Part shown: positions 17,449 to 25,362 of the stretch, one piece after another | How positions within the stretch are numbered: the first letter of the stretch is position 1 | How the letters are laid out: the number at the start of each line of letters is the position of its first letter | Assembly (NCBI GenBank): GCA_021734255.1 | Contig: JAIPJM010000017.1 | Location: 1 to 49,842, forward strand | Direction: 5' to 3' | Source: Fidelibacterota bacterium | Lineage (GTDB): Bacteria > Fidelibacterota > UBA8477 > JABMPR01 | Length of the DNA stretch: 49,842 nucleotides | Notes under the pieces: generated by a model | The model's database searches: none | What the model was told of the DNA's origin: nothing | Seen by the model: the letters and a program-made list of their open reading frames with translations, nothing else | Program-made: the position numbers and the translations under genes

Positions 17449-18348
17449 TTAGAATTGACTCATCATTACGAGTTCATCATATCGTTCTTCAATATCATCG
17501 GTTTCAAGATAGGTCATAGCGTCCACAGAAAAGTCCTCCACACAGAAGCTGGCTAAAATGGTGCCGTAGATAACACCCAGCTTCATATTATCAAAGGATC
17601 GATTCCCTGACTGGTCCAGGTAACCTGCCAATCCTCCCACGAAACTATCCCCTGCACCGGTGGGATCAATGACCGTGTCCAGGATCAATCCAGGAAGTGA
17701 GAATAGATTGTCCTGCTGAAAAAGCAGGGCACCATGTTGACCTTTTTTTATCACGATCCACTCCGGACCCATCTCCATTAATTTTGAAGCTGCCTGCCGG
17801 TAATTTCTTTTTCCGGTCAACATCAATGATTCTTCATCATTGATCACCAGCATGTCGCTTTGTTTCAAGACCTCGTCTAATTCTTCCCTGGCGGTATTGA
17901 TCCAGAGATTCATGGTATCCAATATCACGAAAGGATTACCATTCAGCTGGCTCAGCACCTGAAGTTGTAGTGCTGGATGGATATTTGCCAGGAGTACAGT
18001 TGCAGCGTCCTTGTGTGTTTCTGGAAGGGTCGGCTCAAAATTCTCAAAGACATTGAGATGGGTGAAGAGCGTTGTCCTGATATCAAAATCCTCTGAATAT
18101 CTACCCCCCCAGCGAAAGGTTTTGCCCTCCTCGATTTTCATACCCTCCAGATTGATGTGATGGTCTTTGAAAAGTGTGCTGACGGAGTCTGGAAAATCAT
18201 CGCCAACGACCCCTACAATGTGAGGATGAGTAAAGTAACTGGCCGCCAGTGCACAATAGGTCGTCGAGCCGCCAGGAACCTCTGTTGCCGATCCAGTTTG
18301 AGTCTCAATTGTATCCAGTGCCAGCGAACCAACAACAAGTAGAGCCAT
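17449..18348 (-). CDS. PfkB family carbohydrate/nucleoside kinase
   Basis: A 299-residue ribokinase-like enzyme. The N-terminal strand LLVVGSLALDTIE and GGSTTYCALAASYF are the first signature. The C-terminal DPTGAGDSFVGG (about 232-243) holds the anion hole and catalytic Asp. It lacks the lid insert typical of fructose kinases, so the substrate is uncertain. A nucleoside such as adenosine, or a sugar, is possible. It is the first gene of a minus-strand run with the lipase and exporter. It diverges from the T9SS gene across 225 bases. Confidence 0.85.
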   Translation of the reverse strand: MALLVVGSLALDTIETQTGSATEVPGGSTTYCALAASYFTHPHIVGVVGDDFPDSVSTLFKDHHINLEGMKIEEGKTFRWGGRYSEDFDIRTTLFTHLNVFENFEPTLPETHKDAATVLLANIHPALQLQVLSQLNGNPFVILDTMNLWINTAREELDEVLKQSDMLVINDEESLMLTGKRNYRQAASKLMEMGPEWIVIKKGQHGALLFQQDNLFSLPGLILDTVIDPTGAGDSFVGGLAGYLDQSGNRSFDNMKLGVIYGTILASFCVEDFSVDAMTYLETDDIEERYDELVMMSQF

Positions 18349-18470
18349 TTTGTGCCTTTAATGAGAATGAGTTCGAGAATGCATAACTGCGTAAGTTAAG
18401 TGATAAGCCATACATGAAACACAGATATATTTATTGGTCATTTGATAAAATCTCCCTTAACGTCGGCTCT

Positions 18471-18511
18471 GCTCGACATATAGCCGGTTAGCGCTCTCCA
18501 TCTTGAATAAT
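18471..18511 (+). repeat. 41-base direct repeat, copy 1
   Basis: This sequence (GCTCGACATATAGCCGGTTA and on) matches 19269-19309 at about 32 of 41 positions in the same orientation. It lies just in front of the T9SS-sorted gene; the second copy lies just after its stop. Confidence 0.6.
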
Positions 18512-18573
18512 CCATGATTTTCACTATCTTAATTGTAGAATTGCTCAATTATGAATGGTTGGGGGGGGTGTTT

Positions 18574-19266
18574 ATGAAAGTGGCAACAGTCATTGGAGTA
18601 CTGATTCCGTTATTGATATTCGGTCAGAATCCTTTCCCTCCTCCGGAGAATTTCACACTTGAGTGGTATTACCAAATGGGTAATTATTTCAACCTGAGTT
18701 GGGATTCACCTGACATCTCGAATACAAATGCAACGCTTTCAGGATATCATATCTACAGAAATCTGGTTATCCTCGACACCCTACCTTCCGATTCAATTTT
18801 CTATCAGGATATCCAATCACCCCCGTTGGATGGTGAAACAGACTGGAAGGTATACTATTTCTTAACTGCCATTTATACCAACCCAACAGGCGAATCAGTG
18901 ACGACTGATACACTTAAACACGTTGCATCCACAATCGCTACTGACGACAACTTCCAGGCCATACCACTTTCCTATTCCGTGTTTCAGTCGTACCCCAACC
19001 CCTTCAATCCGAGCACCACCATTAGCTATGACCTGCCAGAACACTCACATGTCAATTTGACCATCTACAATGTGCTGGGTCGAGCGGTTGTGATGCTGCA
19101 GGAGGAGGAACGACCTGCTGGGCATTACGAAGCACAGTGGTATGGAACCGATGCATTGGGCAACCAGGTCAGCACTGGTGTCTACTTCGCACGACTCCAA
19201 GCTGGTGCTCTTCAGACTAACGGGGTGCAGTTCAGTGAGACAATTAAGCTGGTTTATGTGAAGTAG
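18574..19266 (+). CDS. Secreted protein with T9SS type A sorting domain
   Basis: A 230-residue exported protein from the ATG at 18574. The signal peptide is KVATVIGVLIPLLIFGQ. An in-frame ATG at 18514 would put 20 extra residues ahead of the signal peptide and is less likely. The middle part (about 30-125) is a single fibronectin-like beta domain with YHIYRN. The C-terminal 85 residues are the Por/FlgD-Ig type sorting domain: YPNPFNPSTTISYDLPE, then NVLGRAV and STGVYFARLQAG, the signal for type IX secretion in FCB bacteria. It has little room for an enzyme domain, so a structural or adhesive role is likely. Direct repeats flank the gene. Confidence 0.85.
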   Translation: MKVATVIGVLIPLLIFGQNPFPPPENFTLEWYYQMGNYFNLSWDSPDISNTNATLSGYHIYRNLVILDTLPSDSIFYQDIQSPPLDGETDWKVYYFLTAIYTNPTGESVTTDTLKHVASTIATDDNFQAIPLSYSVFQSYPNPFNPSTTISYDLPEHSHVNLTIYNVLGRAVVMLQEEERPAGHYEAQWYGTDALGNQVSTGVYFARLQAGALQTNGVQFSETIKLVYVK

Positions 19267-19268
19267 GT

Positions 19269-19309
19269 GCTCAACCTATAGCTGGTTAACACTCTCCGCC
19301 TTGAGAAAA
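19269..19309 (+). repeat. 41-base direct repeat, copy 2
   Basis: The second copy of the repeat (GCTCAACCTATAGCTGGTTA and on) starts two bases after the T9SS gene's stop and ends a few bases before the operator-like dyads of the HTH-nucleotidyltransferase gene. Confidence 0.6.
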
Positions 19310-19315
19310 ATAGTG

Positions 19316-19345
19316 ATTGTATCTATATACAATACAATTGTATCT
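19316..19345 (+). promoter_or_regulatory. Tandem operator-like dyads before the NTase/HEPN pair
   Basis: ATTGTATCT occurs at 19316-19324 and again at 19337-19345, exactly 21 bases apart (two helical turns). Each is part of a dyad: TTGTAT-CTAT-ATACAA (19317-19332), then the perfect 12-base palindrome ATACAATTGTAT (19332-19343). They lie 16-45 bases before the ATG at 19361 of a protein with a winged HTH, the usual position of an autoregulatory operator. Confidence 0.6.
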
Positions 19346-19360
19346 TTGTAGCACACATTA

Positions 19361-19948
19361 ATGACAGCACTCACAGAAATATTATCCTCAAAGACCAGGG
19401 CAGAGTTCTTCAGGCTCTTCTTCGGATTGCATGACGAGGAGCTACACCTGCGCAGAATTGAACGAGAATCTGGATTCACCATCGGCCCCATTCGCCAGGA
19501 AGCAGGGAAGCTGGCCAGCCTTGGCCTTCTCCATAAACGCACCGATGGTAACCGTACCTATTATCGAGCCAATAAGGATCATCCACTTTATCCAGATATT
19601 CATGCCCTGACTGTCAAAACAACCGGTCTATCAGACCTTCTGGTCAAAGCATTTGAAGGTGCACCAATTCATATGGCTTTCGTCTATGGGTCTGCTGCAA
19701 AGGGAAATCTGGAACCAGACAGCGATATTGATCTATTTGTGATCGGCGATATCGGGCTGCGAGAATTAAGCAAGCGACTTGCCCCGGTAAGTGATAAGCT
19801 TGGCAGAGAAGTAAATATTTACACCATCACTCAATCAACGCTCCAGGAAAAGATCAGAGCAAACAACCATTTTATTCAATCGGTCCTGAATTCACCTACC
19901 CTGATGATCATAGGCGATCAAGATGAGCTTACAGACCTGGTTAGATAA
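19361..19948 (+). CDS. HTH-nucleotidyltransferase protein (MNT-like)
   Basis: A 195-residue protein in two parts. Residues 1-70 are an ArsR-like winged helix-turn-helix (ELHLRRIERESGFTIGPIRQEAGKLASLGLL, read in two pieces, with a wing TDGNRTYY). Residues 100-190 are a minimal nucleotidyltransferase: GS at 110-111, then D122 and D124 in SDSDIDL-like order (PDSDIDLFV). The third acidic residue is replaced by N152 (REVNIYT), as in many relatives. The pair with the HEPN-like gene, whose start lies inside its 3' end (26-base overlap), is the arrangement of MNT/HEPN toxin-antitoxin modules, in which the transferase modifies and neutralises the HEPN partner. The HTH suggests it also represses its own promoter. 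Confidence 0.85.
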   Translation: MTALTEILSSKTRAEFFRLFFGLHDEELHLRRIERESGFTIGPIRQEAGKLASLGLLHKRTDGNRTYYRANKDHPLYPDIHALTVKTTGLSDLLVKAFEGAPIHMAFVYGSAAKGNLEPDSDIDLFVIGDIGLRELSKRLAPVSDKLGREVNIYTITQSTLQEKIRANNHFIQSVLNSPTLMIIGDQDELTDLVR

Positions 19949-20372
19949 CGGCTGGCTTCGGCCTCATACTACCAACCAAGAAGAGATCGCTGATCTCCTG
20001 GGAATCGTATTCAGGGACCTGGAGGATGCAAATCACACCGACCTGTCCAGTGACTGGAAATTTGGCATTGCCTATAACGCCGCCCTTAAACTTTGCACCT
20101 GTCTTCTCTACGCAGAGGGGTTTAGACCCGAGAGAAATCTTGCCCATTTTCGAACCTTGCAAAGTCTCCCACTTATCCTTGGGGATGACAGGGCAGATGA
20201 CACTGCCTATTTAGATGCCTGCCGCATGAAAAGAAATACACTGGAATATGACATGGCTGGCGTCACCACAGATGCTGATGCTGCAGAGCTGCTGGCTTTT
20301 GCTCTTGATTTCAGAGATGATGTGATCAATTGGCTACAATCAAACCACCCTGATCTCCTTCTATCGGAATAG
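19923..20372 (+). CDS. HEPN-like protein, partner of the nucleotidyltransferase
   Basis: A 149-residue all-helical protein. Helices carry the HEPN layout: a first helix IADLLGIVFRDLEDA, then DWKFGIAYNAALKLCTCLLYAEGF, and a last one with R101, R104, N105 and Y109 (RMKRNTLEYD). This is close to the RNase motif RxxxxH, with Tyr in place of His, as in the SAV_6107-like HEPN group. It starts inside the nucleotidyltransferase gene with a 26-base overlap. The toxin role is inferred from the pairing. The loss of the His makes RNase activity uncertain. Confidence 0.72.
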   Translation: MSLQTWLDNGWLRPHTTNQEEIADLLGIVFRDLEDANHTDLSSDWKFGIAYNAALKLCTCLLYAEGFRPERNLAHFRTLQSLPLILGDDRADDTAYLDACRMKRNTLEYDMAGVTTDADAAELLAFALDFRDDVINWLQSNHPDLLLSE

Positions 20373-20465
20373 GCATAATACGAAGCCACCAGCATTTGTC
20401 TGTGTTTCATCTGTAGTGTTTGAATTAAAGGTTGAGCCTACCCGTTTCATAACTAGATTTCTCTC

Positions 20466-20969
20466 ATGAAAATATTTACACCGATACTCCTCGTCCTTAT
20501 GATCCTGCCTGCGTTTGCACAGGACTATGATTCGCTTCAACAGAAACTGACCGATGCCCAAAAGGAAGATGCCATCTATCTTGAAAAGAATCTGATGGCC
20601 ACGTGCTGTTTTGGTGGACCCCTTTATATGCATGGCAAAAACCAGAAAACGGAAGATGCCAAGCTCACCATACGGACACTGCTTATTGAAGGCAAGACCC
20701 GGGATGAGATCCTGGATCACTTCCGGAACTCTATCGATTCCAGAACTGGTCAGCCTTACGGCAATCGAATTCTGGCCTCACCCAAGGCCAGTGAAACCGT
20801 AGGCATGGTTTCCTACTGGATGGTTGTACTGTTCTTCCTGGTCGGACTTTTCCTTCTGGGCCTGGCGATCAAAAAGCTTAGTTCCCGAAGTGGGAAACAG
20901 GCAGCTGGTGAGGAAATACCAGCAGAAACGATCCAGCAGGTCGAGGACGAGCTCTCCGAGCGGGACTAA
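20466..20969 (+). CDS. CcmH-like protein with a CC motif
   Basis: A 167-residue protein with a signal peptide (1-18, ending AFA) and one C-terminal membrane helix (about 112-136). The central helical part, with DAKLTIRTLLIEGKTRDEILDHF followed by YGNRILASP, follows the CcmH/NrfF/CycL pattern, which presents apocytochrome c cysteines for haem attachment. In place of the usual C-x-x-C there is adjacent CC (C47, C48 in MATCCFGG), and an H56 follows. No other cytochrome c maturation gene is in the window. It may be a divergent CcmH or an unrelated membrane protein with the same fold; I favour the first. Confidence 0.65.
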   Translation: MKIFTPILLVLMILPAFAQDYDSLQQKLTDAQKEDAIYLEKNLMATCCFGGPLYMHGKNQKTEDAKLTIRTLLIEGKTRDEILDHFRNSIDSRTGQPYGNRILASPKASETVGMVSYWMVVLFFLVGLFLLGLAIKKLSSRSGKQAAGEEIPAETIQQVEDELSERD

Positions 20970-20997
20970 AGTCTTTTACCCCCGAAAATTTATTTAC

Positions 20998-21051
20998 TTG
21001 TCTTCCTGAGCGAATCCCGCTTTTAGCGGGAGAGTCGAAGGATCTCAGCTA
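20998..21051. repeat. Hairpin repeat family 1, short copy
   Basis: TTGTCTTCCTGAGCGAAT, then a small hairpin CCCGCTTTTAGCGGG, then GAGTCGAAGGATCTCAGC. It is a shortened form of the repeat at 7232. Confidence 0.65.
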
Positions 21052-21073
21052 GAGGCATGTTGGCATATTGAAT

Positions 21074-21212
21074 GAGAAATTGCCAATTGACCACATTCTG
21101 ACATCACTCGCCTACGCCTTATCGCAATTGCGGAGCAGGCGGCGATCTCTGAATGATTGCTAATTGGCGATGGGAGGGAAATTGCCACGCCTTGCAGGCT
21201 CGCAAAGACGTA
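21074..21212. repeat. Intergenic repeat of a second class
   Basis: This stretch begins GAGAAATTGCCAATTG, has the inverted partner TTGCTAATTGGCGAT near 21158, and ends with ATTGCCACGCCTTGCAGGCTC, then CGCAAAGACG, a form of a repeat common in many environmental genomes. It fills most of the gap between the CcmH-like gene and the nuclease gene; no coding potential is seen. Confidence 0.5.
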
Positions 21213-21234
21213 GGGGTATTGTGGAATTAAGGCC

Positions 21235-21825
21235 TTAAGATTTTTCAGTCAGAGCGTCGATCTTATCCCGGATACGTGCGGCCTTCTCGTAATCTTCTTC
21301 CAGGACAGCATCACGCAGATCCTTTTCCAGATCAAAACGCATTTCTGCCTGTCTGGTAATGGCATGCACATTTTCATGGAAAGTAGAACCGTGCTTATTG
21401 CTTTTTTCTTCAACGCCAGGCGTTGCCACGGCTGACCGCTTGAAGAGCCTGTCCTCAACCATGATGGGCACCCCTCGGCGGAGTGCAAGTGCAATGGCAT
21501 CACTGGGTCGTGCATCGACCTGCTCTATCATATTTGCCGTCTGGACATGGAGCCGTGCATAGTAGGTGCCCTCTTGCAGGTCAGAGATGCTCACCTGGAC
21601 CAGTCCCTCACTGAACACCTGAATGACCGTATCAAGGAGATCGTGGGTCATGGGACGGTTGAGGGTGATCTCTTCCATGGCAAGCGCTATGGATTGTGCT
21701 TCATATTGCCCAACCACAATGGGCAGGCTTTTCGATTCATCATCCGATGCTTGCAGAAACAGAGTATACCCCGGCATATCTGCCTTGGCATAAAAGAGGA
21801 TATTCTTAACATTCACTTCGACCAT
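21235..21825 (-). CDS. Bifunctional nuclease domain (DUF151) protein with UVR motif
   Basis: A 196-residue protein. Residues 1-130 are the bifunctional nuclease (BFN/DUF151) fold: VEVNVKNILFYAK, SLPIVVGQYEAQSIALAMEE (about 32-51) and ARPSDAIALALRRGVPI. Residues 160-192 are a UVR motif, DLEKDLRDAVLEEDYEKAAR and IRDKIDAL, as in UvrB and UvrC. I start it at the ATG at 21825, which has GGAGATAAA directly upstream. A longer reading to 21870 lacks such a site and would add residues unlike the family. It follows the prenyl synthase on the same strand. Confidence 0.92.
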   Translation of the reverse strand: MVEVNVKNILFYAKADMPGYTLFLQASDDESKSLPIVVGQYEAQSIALAMEEITLNRPMTHDLLDTVIQVFSEGLVQVSISDLQEGTYYARLHVQTANMIEQVDARPSDAIALALRRGVPIMVEDRLFKRSAVATPGVEEKSNKHGSTFHENVHAITRQAEMRFDLEKDLRDAVLEEDYEKAARIRDKIDALTEKS

Positions 21826-21894
21826 TTTATCTCCGACCAAAACATACGTCGGGTGCAGGGTGGAAGTCAATTATTACTATTTGCGTAAGGAGGT

Positions 21895-22875
21895 CTAGTT
21901 TTTTCGTTTTAAAATACGATCTGCCAGGGCGATCAGCATATCACTGGATGTTAAGTGTGTCTGCTGCAATATATCGTCTGCTTCCTGTATCCATTTCTGT
22001 ACAAGGGCTTCAGCTCTGCCTATCGTTCCGTGCTCGCGCATCCACTCATGCACCTGCGCCCTTGCTTCAACTGACAGCTCTGTAGACAATTGTATTTTCT
22101 GCCAGTGATCCAGTTCACTTGTGGATAAATTCTTTCTGAGGTCCAACCATATCCAGGTCTTCTTCTCATTGAGGACATCACTTCCCAGGCTTTTACCCAT
22201 GGTGTCTGCTGAAGATGTGAGTTCCAGCAGGTCATCCTGCATCTGAAATGCCCTGCCCAGCAGTAATCCAAAACGTGAAAGCGCCCGGATCTGCTCCTGG
22301 CTACCACCTCCTGCGATACCGCCCATATGGCAGGCCAATTTTAACAGTGCACCCGTTTTGAGGTCGATCATCATTTCGTAAGCTTCAGGCTCGACAGTCT
22401 CACTTTGCTCAAACTGCATGTCCCAGCCCTGGCCATAACAGACTTCCATGGCACCTGATGTAAAAGCCTGGAACAGCTCTGGGAATGCGTCTGATTTACT
22501 GCGACCGAGTAGCTGATAGACATAAAGCAAAAGGGTGTCTCCAGCCAGTAGTGCTCGCTCATCATCAAATTGCTTATGCACAGTAGGCTGACCGCGACGC
22601 AGATCATCCCCATCCATGATATCATCATGGACCAGCGTGAACGTATGGAAGATCTCCAGAGCGGCGGCTGTCTCTACGCTATCCTCCCAGTTGCCACCCA
22701 CTGCTTCAACAGCGGCCAGGAAGAGCATTGGGCGCAGCATCTTACCCTCAGCTTGCAATGCATATCGCATGGGTTCAGACAAATAGGCAGGTGCTTCTGC
22801 AAACTCTGCGGACAGCAGGTGAGCACGGACCGCTGTTCTCCATTGGTCCAATCTTTCAGGTATTTGTTCGTCCAT
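21895..22875 (-). CDS. Polyprenyl diphosphate synthase
   Basis: A 326-residue trans-prenyltransferase that builds linear isoprenoid diphosphates. The first Asp-rich motif is DDIMDGDDLRRG (D84, D85, D88). The second is DDLLE (D214, D215, E218), with Glu in the last place. KMLRP and GDTLLLYVY are also in place. The product chain length cannot be read with confidence. It overlaps the isopentenyl diphosphate isomerase upstream by one base, so isomerase and synthase are co-translated and together convert IPP and DMAPP to longer chains. Confidence 0.9.
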   Translation of the reverse strand: MDEQIPERLDQWRTAVRAHLLSAEFAEAPAYLSEPMRYALQAEGKMLRPMLFLAAVEAVGGNWEDSVETAAALEIFHTFTLVHDDIMDGDDLRRGQPTVHKQFDDERALLAGDTLLLYVYQLLGRSKSDAFPELFQAFTSGAMEVCYGQGWDMQFEQSETVEPEAYEMMIDLKTGALLKLACHMGGIAGGGSQEQIRALSRFGLLLGRAFQMQDDLLELTSSADTMGKSLGSDVLNEKKTWIWLDLRKNLSTSELDHWQKIQLSTELSVEARAQVHEWMREHGTIGRAEALVQKWIQEADDILQQTHLTSSDMLIALADRILKRKN

Positions 22876-23945
22876 CAGCTCTGGCCCTTCTCGCTCTGCT
22901 GACGTGTAGCAGGCTTCATTCTGTCCAAAATAGTCCTATTCCCGACCAACTCAGAGATATTCTTTATGCCAGTACCGAACATGGCAATTTTCAAGGTCTG
23001 CTGCCAGGTCTCCAGCAAGGTCAGGGTACCGTGGAGATCTCCAGCCCCTGCCGGCTTTAAAACCGCGCCAGCTATGCCGCCCAACTGTGCGCCCAAGGCG
23101 AGTGCTTTGGCCAGATCCAGCGGGCGCTTTAATCCCCCACTGGCAATTACGAACAGATCCGTATCAAGGTTTTCCAGCACGTCAACCGTTGGCAGGCCCC
23201 AATCCTCAAACGCTTTAGCGGTATGCTTCATAAGCAGTTGACCATCAGGCAGACGTGCCCCTTCAATGGAGATCCAGTTACTACCCCCGGCACCAGCAAT
23301 ATCTACGTATTGGACACCAATATCAGCCAGGCGATCTATCACCTGAGGTGAAAGCCCCTGCCCCACCTCTTTTACAATGATGGGCAGGGGGAAATTCTGA
23401 ACCCAGGTTTCAATGGCTTTTAATCCCCCGCTGAAGTCCGTATCACCATTCAACTGGAAGGCTTCCTGGAGCGGATTCAAATGAATGATCAAGCCATCTG
23501 CCTGCAGGTCTTCACAAAAATTAATAGTATTCAGAAGATATTGTCCAGAGATGACCTGTCCAATACCGAGATTGGCCAATATGATCGCATCAGGTGCCAT
23601 TTCCCTGGCGATGAGAAAACTGGAACGCGTCGAATCATCCTCCAGCGCTGGTCGTATGCTACCCAATCCCAGGGCACACCCCATGTGTTCAGCAGCTTCG
23701 GCCAGAAGTGAATTAAAGGATCGTGCTTCGTCCGTTCCACCTGTCATGGAACTGATGAGTAGTGGAAAGCGCAGCGTTTTATTAAGAAAGGTAGTGGATG
23801 TATCTACATCCTTGAGGTCAAGCTCAGGGAGGGCATTATGGATGAAGCGCCAGTTCTCAAACCCAGCCGAGATATTGAAACCCAGGCTGTCATCCTGCGC
23901 CAGTTTCAGATGGTCTTTTTTGCGCTGACTAATGTCCTTCGTCAA
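22875..23945 (-). CDS. fni: Isopentenyl-diphosphate delta-isomerase, type 2
   Basis: A 356-residue FMN- and NADPH-dependent isomerase interconverting IPP and DMAPP. QRKKDHLKLA near the N-terminus, LLISSMTGG, NLGIGQ, HLNPLQEAFQLNGDTDF, IVKEVGQG, AGAGGSNW and ASGGLKRPLDLAKAL are all IDI-2 signatures. The start is the TTG at 23945, which has GAGG six bases upstream. Reading further upstream gives a basic, Trp/Arg-rich stretch that is only the other frame of the phosphohexomutase gene. It overlaps that gene's 3' end by 17 bases. Confidence 0.93.
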   Translation of the reverse strand: MTKDISQRKKDHLKLAQDDSLGFNISAGFENWRFIHNALPELDLKDVDTSTTFLNKTLRFPLLISSMTGGTDEARSFNSLLAEAAEHMGCALGLGSIRPALEDDSTRSSFLIAREMAPDAIILANLGIGQVISGQYLLNTINFCEDLQADGLIIHLNPLQEAFQLNGDTDFSGGLKAIETWVQNFPLPIIVKEVGQGLSPQVIDRLADIGVQYVDIAGAGGSNWISIEGARLPDGQLLMKHTAKAFEDWGLPTVDVLENLDTDLFVIASGGLKRPLDLAKALALGAQLGGIAGAVLKPAGAGDLHGTLTLLETWQQTLKIAMFGTGIKNISELVGNRTILDRMKPATRQQSEKGQS

Positions 23946-25305
23946 GCCGGACCTCGCCGAACTCCCCGATCTTCTGCATGACCAGCTCCTGGATCTCTTC
24001 CATGCGTTCCTGGGTCTTCGCCTCAAAGCGGACCACCAGAACCGGTTGAGTGTTTGAGGCTCGGACCAGCCCCCAACCATCACCGAAACGGATACGAACA
24101 CCGTCCACGTCAATGCAGTCGTAATTTGCTTTAAAATAATCTGCTGCATTTTTGGCGATCTCGAATTTCTCAGCATCAGAATTACAGGTTAAGCGAATCT
24201 CAGGAGTCGAATGATATTTTGGCAGCTCATCTATCTGCTCAGACAGCGGACGCTCCGATTTGGAAAGCAATTCCAGCATCCTGCCACCATTGTAGATAGC
24301 GTCATCATAACCGTAATATTTGTCGGCAAAGAAAAGATGGCCGCTCATTTCGCCTGAAAATGGAGATCCTAATTTCTTCATATGGGACTTGATGTGGGAG
24401 TGACCCGTTTTGTACATGACCGGGGTTCCACCGAATTCGATGATCTTCTCTTCCAAAGCCTGAGAACATTTTACATCAAAAATGATCTTATCATCCTTGG
24501 ATTTGATCACGTCCTGGGCGAACAGGATCATTTGATAGTCTGCCCAAACAACATTTCCTTTTTCATCAATCACACCTAGACGATCAGCATCTCCATCAAA
24601 GGCCAGGCCGACGTCATAACCACCTTTCTTTACCTCGTTTTGGATATCAATGAGGTTGGCAGGGACCGTTGGATCTGGATGGTGATTGGGGAAAGTACCG
24701 TCAACATCGCAATAAAGTGGTGTGACCTCACATCCCATGCGCTCATAAGCTTCGACAGCACAAAGGGCTGCGGCAGCATTCCCGGCATCAATAACGATAC
24801 GCATGGGGCGCTGTAGATCAATACCCTTCACCACAGCATCCACATATTCGGGGAGCAGGTCGTATTCTGACGCCGTTCCCTCGCCTTTTTCAAAATCATC
24901 AGATTTGATCAGCGTCAACATGTCCTGAATATCCTGACCAAAGAAGGCCAGCTGGTCAAAGGTCAATTTGAATCCATTGAATTCAGGTGGATTGTGGGAC
25001 CCTGTGATCTGGCAGGCACCATCGACATCATCAAAATGAAAGACGCTGAAATAATTTCCCGGGGTAGGCAGAATGCCAATATCCATGACATCGATCCCAG
25101 TGGAGAGTGCCCCCTTTTTAAAGAACTCCTTCAACTGTGGTGTTGTGAGTCGAACATCACCTGACAGGGTGATCTTTTTGCCGCCTCTGCGCTTCACGAT
25201 GGTGGCAAATGCCCTACCCAGGGCAACCACGACTTCCTCCTGGAAATCAACAGCTACCTCACCACGAATGTCATACTCTCTAAAAATGAAATCGTTAATT
25301 TGCAT
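23929..25305 (-). CDS. Phosphomannomutase/phosphoglucomutase
   Basis: A 458-residue alpha-D-phosphohexomutase of the AlgC/PMM-PGM type. FREYDIRGEV is the N-terminal signature. ITGSHNPPEFNGFKL carries the phospho-serine, DGDADRLGVID the metal loop, and GEMSGHLFF the sugar-binding loop. RASNTQPVLVVRFEA is the phosphate-binding site at the end. It interconverts the 1- and 6-phosphates of mannose or glucose, which links with ManA and the sugar nucleotidyltransferase. It follows MurQ after a hairpin and is translationally linked to fni. Confidence 0.94.
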   Translation of the reverse strand: MQINDFIFREYDIRGEVAVDFQEEVVVALGRAFATIVKRRGGKKITLSGDVRLTTPQLKEFFKKGALSTGIDVMDIGILPTPGNYFSVFHFDDVDGACQITGSHNPPEFNGFKLTFDQLAFFGQDIQDMLTLIKSDDFEKGEGTASEYDLLPEYVDAVVKGIDLQRPMRIVIDAGNAAAALCAVEAYERMGCEVTPLYCDVDGTFPNHHPDPTVPANLIDIQNEVKKGGYDVGLAFDGDADRLGVIDEKGNVVWADYQMILFAQDVIKSKDDKIIFDVKCSQALEEKIIEFGGTPVMYKTGHSHIKSHMKKLGSPFSGEMSGHLFFADKYYGYDDAIYNGGRMLELLSKSERPLSEQIDELPKYHSTPEIRLTCNSDAEKFEIAKNAADYFKANYDCIDVDGVRIRFGDGWGLVRASNTQPVLVVRFEAKTQERMEEIQELVMQKIGEFGEVRLDEGH

Positions 25306-25326
25306 TAAATCTTCTCCATATTTTAT

Positions 25327-25359
25327 TAACCACAGAGATCGTTAAGTGCTCTGTGGTTA
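25327..25359. repeat. Perfect 11-bp hairpin between murQ and the phosphohexomutase gene
   Basis: TAACCACAGAG (25327-25337) and CTCTGTGGTTA (25349-25359) form a perfect stem with an 11-base loop, four bases after the murQ stop. No T-run follows in the direction of murQ transcription, so it is more likely an RNA-processing or repeat hairpin than a simple terminator. Confidence 0.55.
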
Positions 25360-25362
25360 GCA

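Noticed and set aside
23946..24176. A longer start of the type 2 isopentenyl isomerase, giving 433 residues
   Set aside because: The added part is only the other frame of the phosphohexomutase gene and is basic and Trp-rich, unlike the family.
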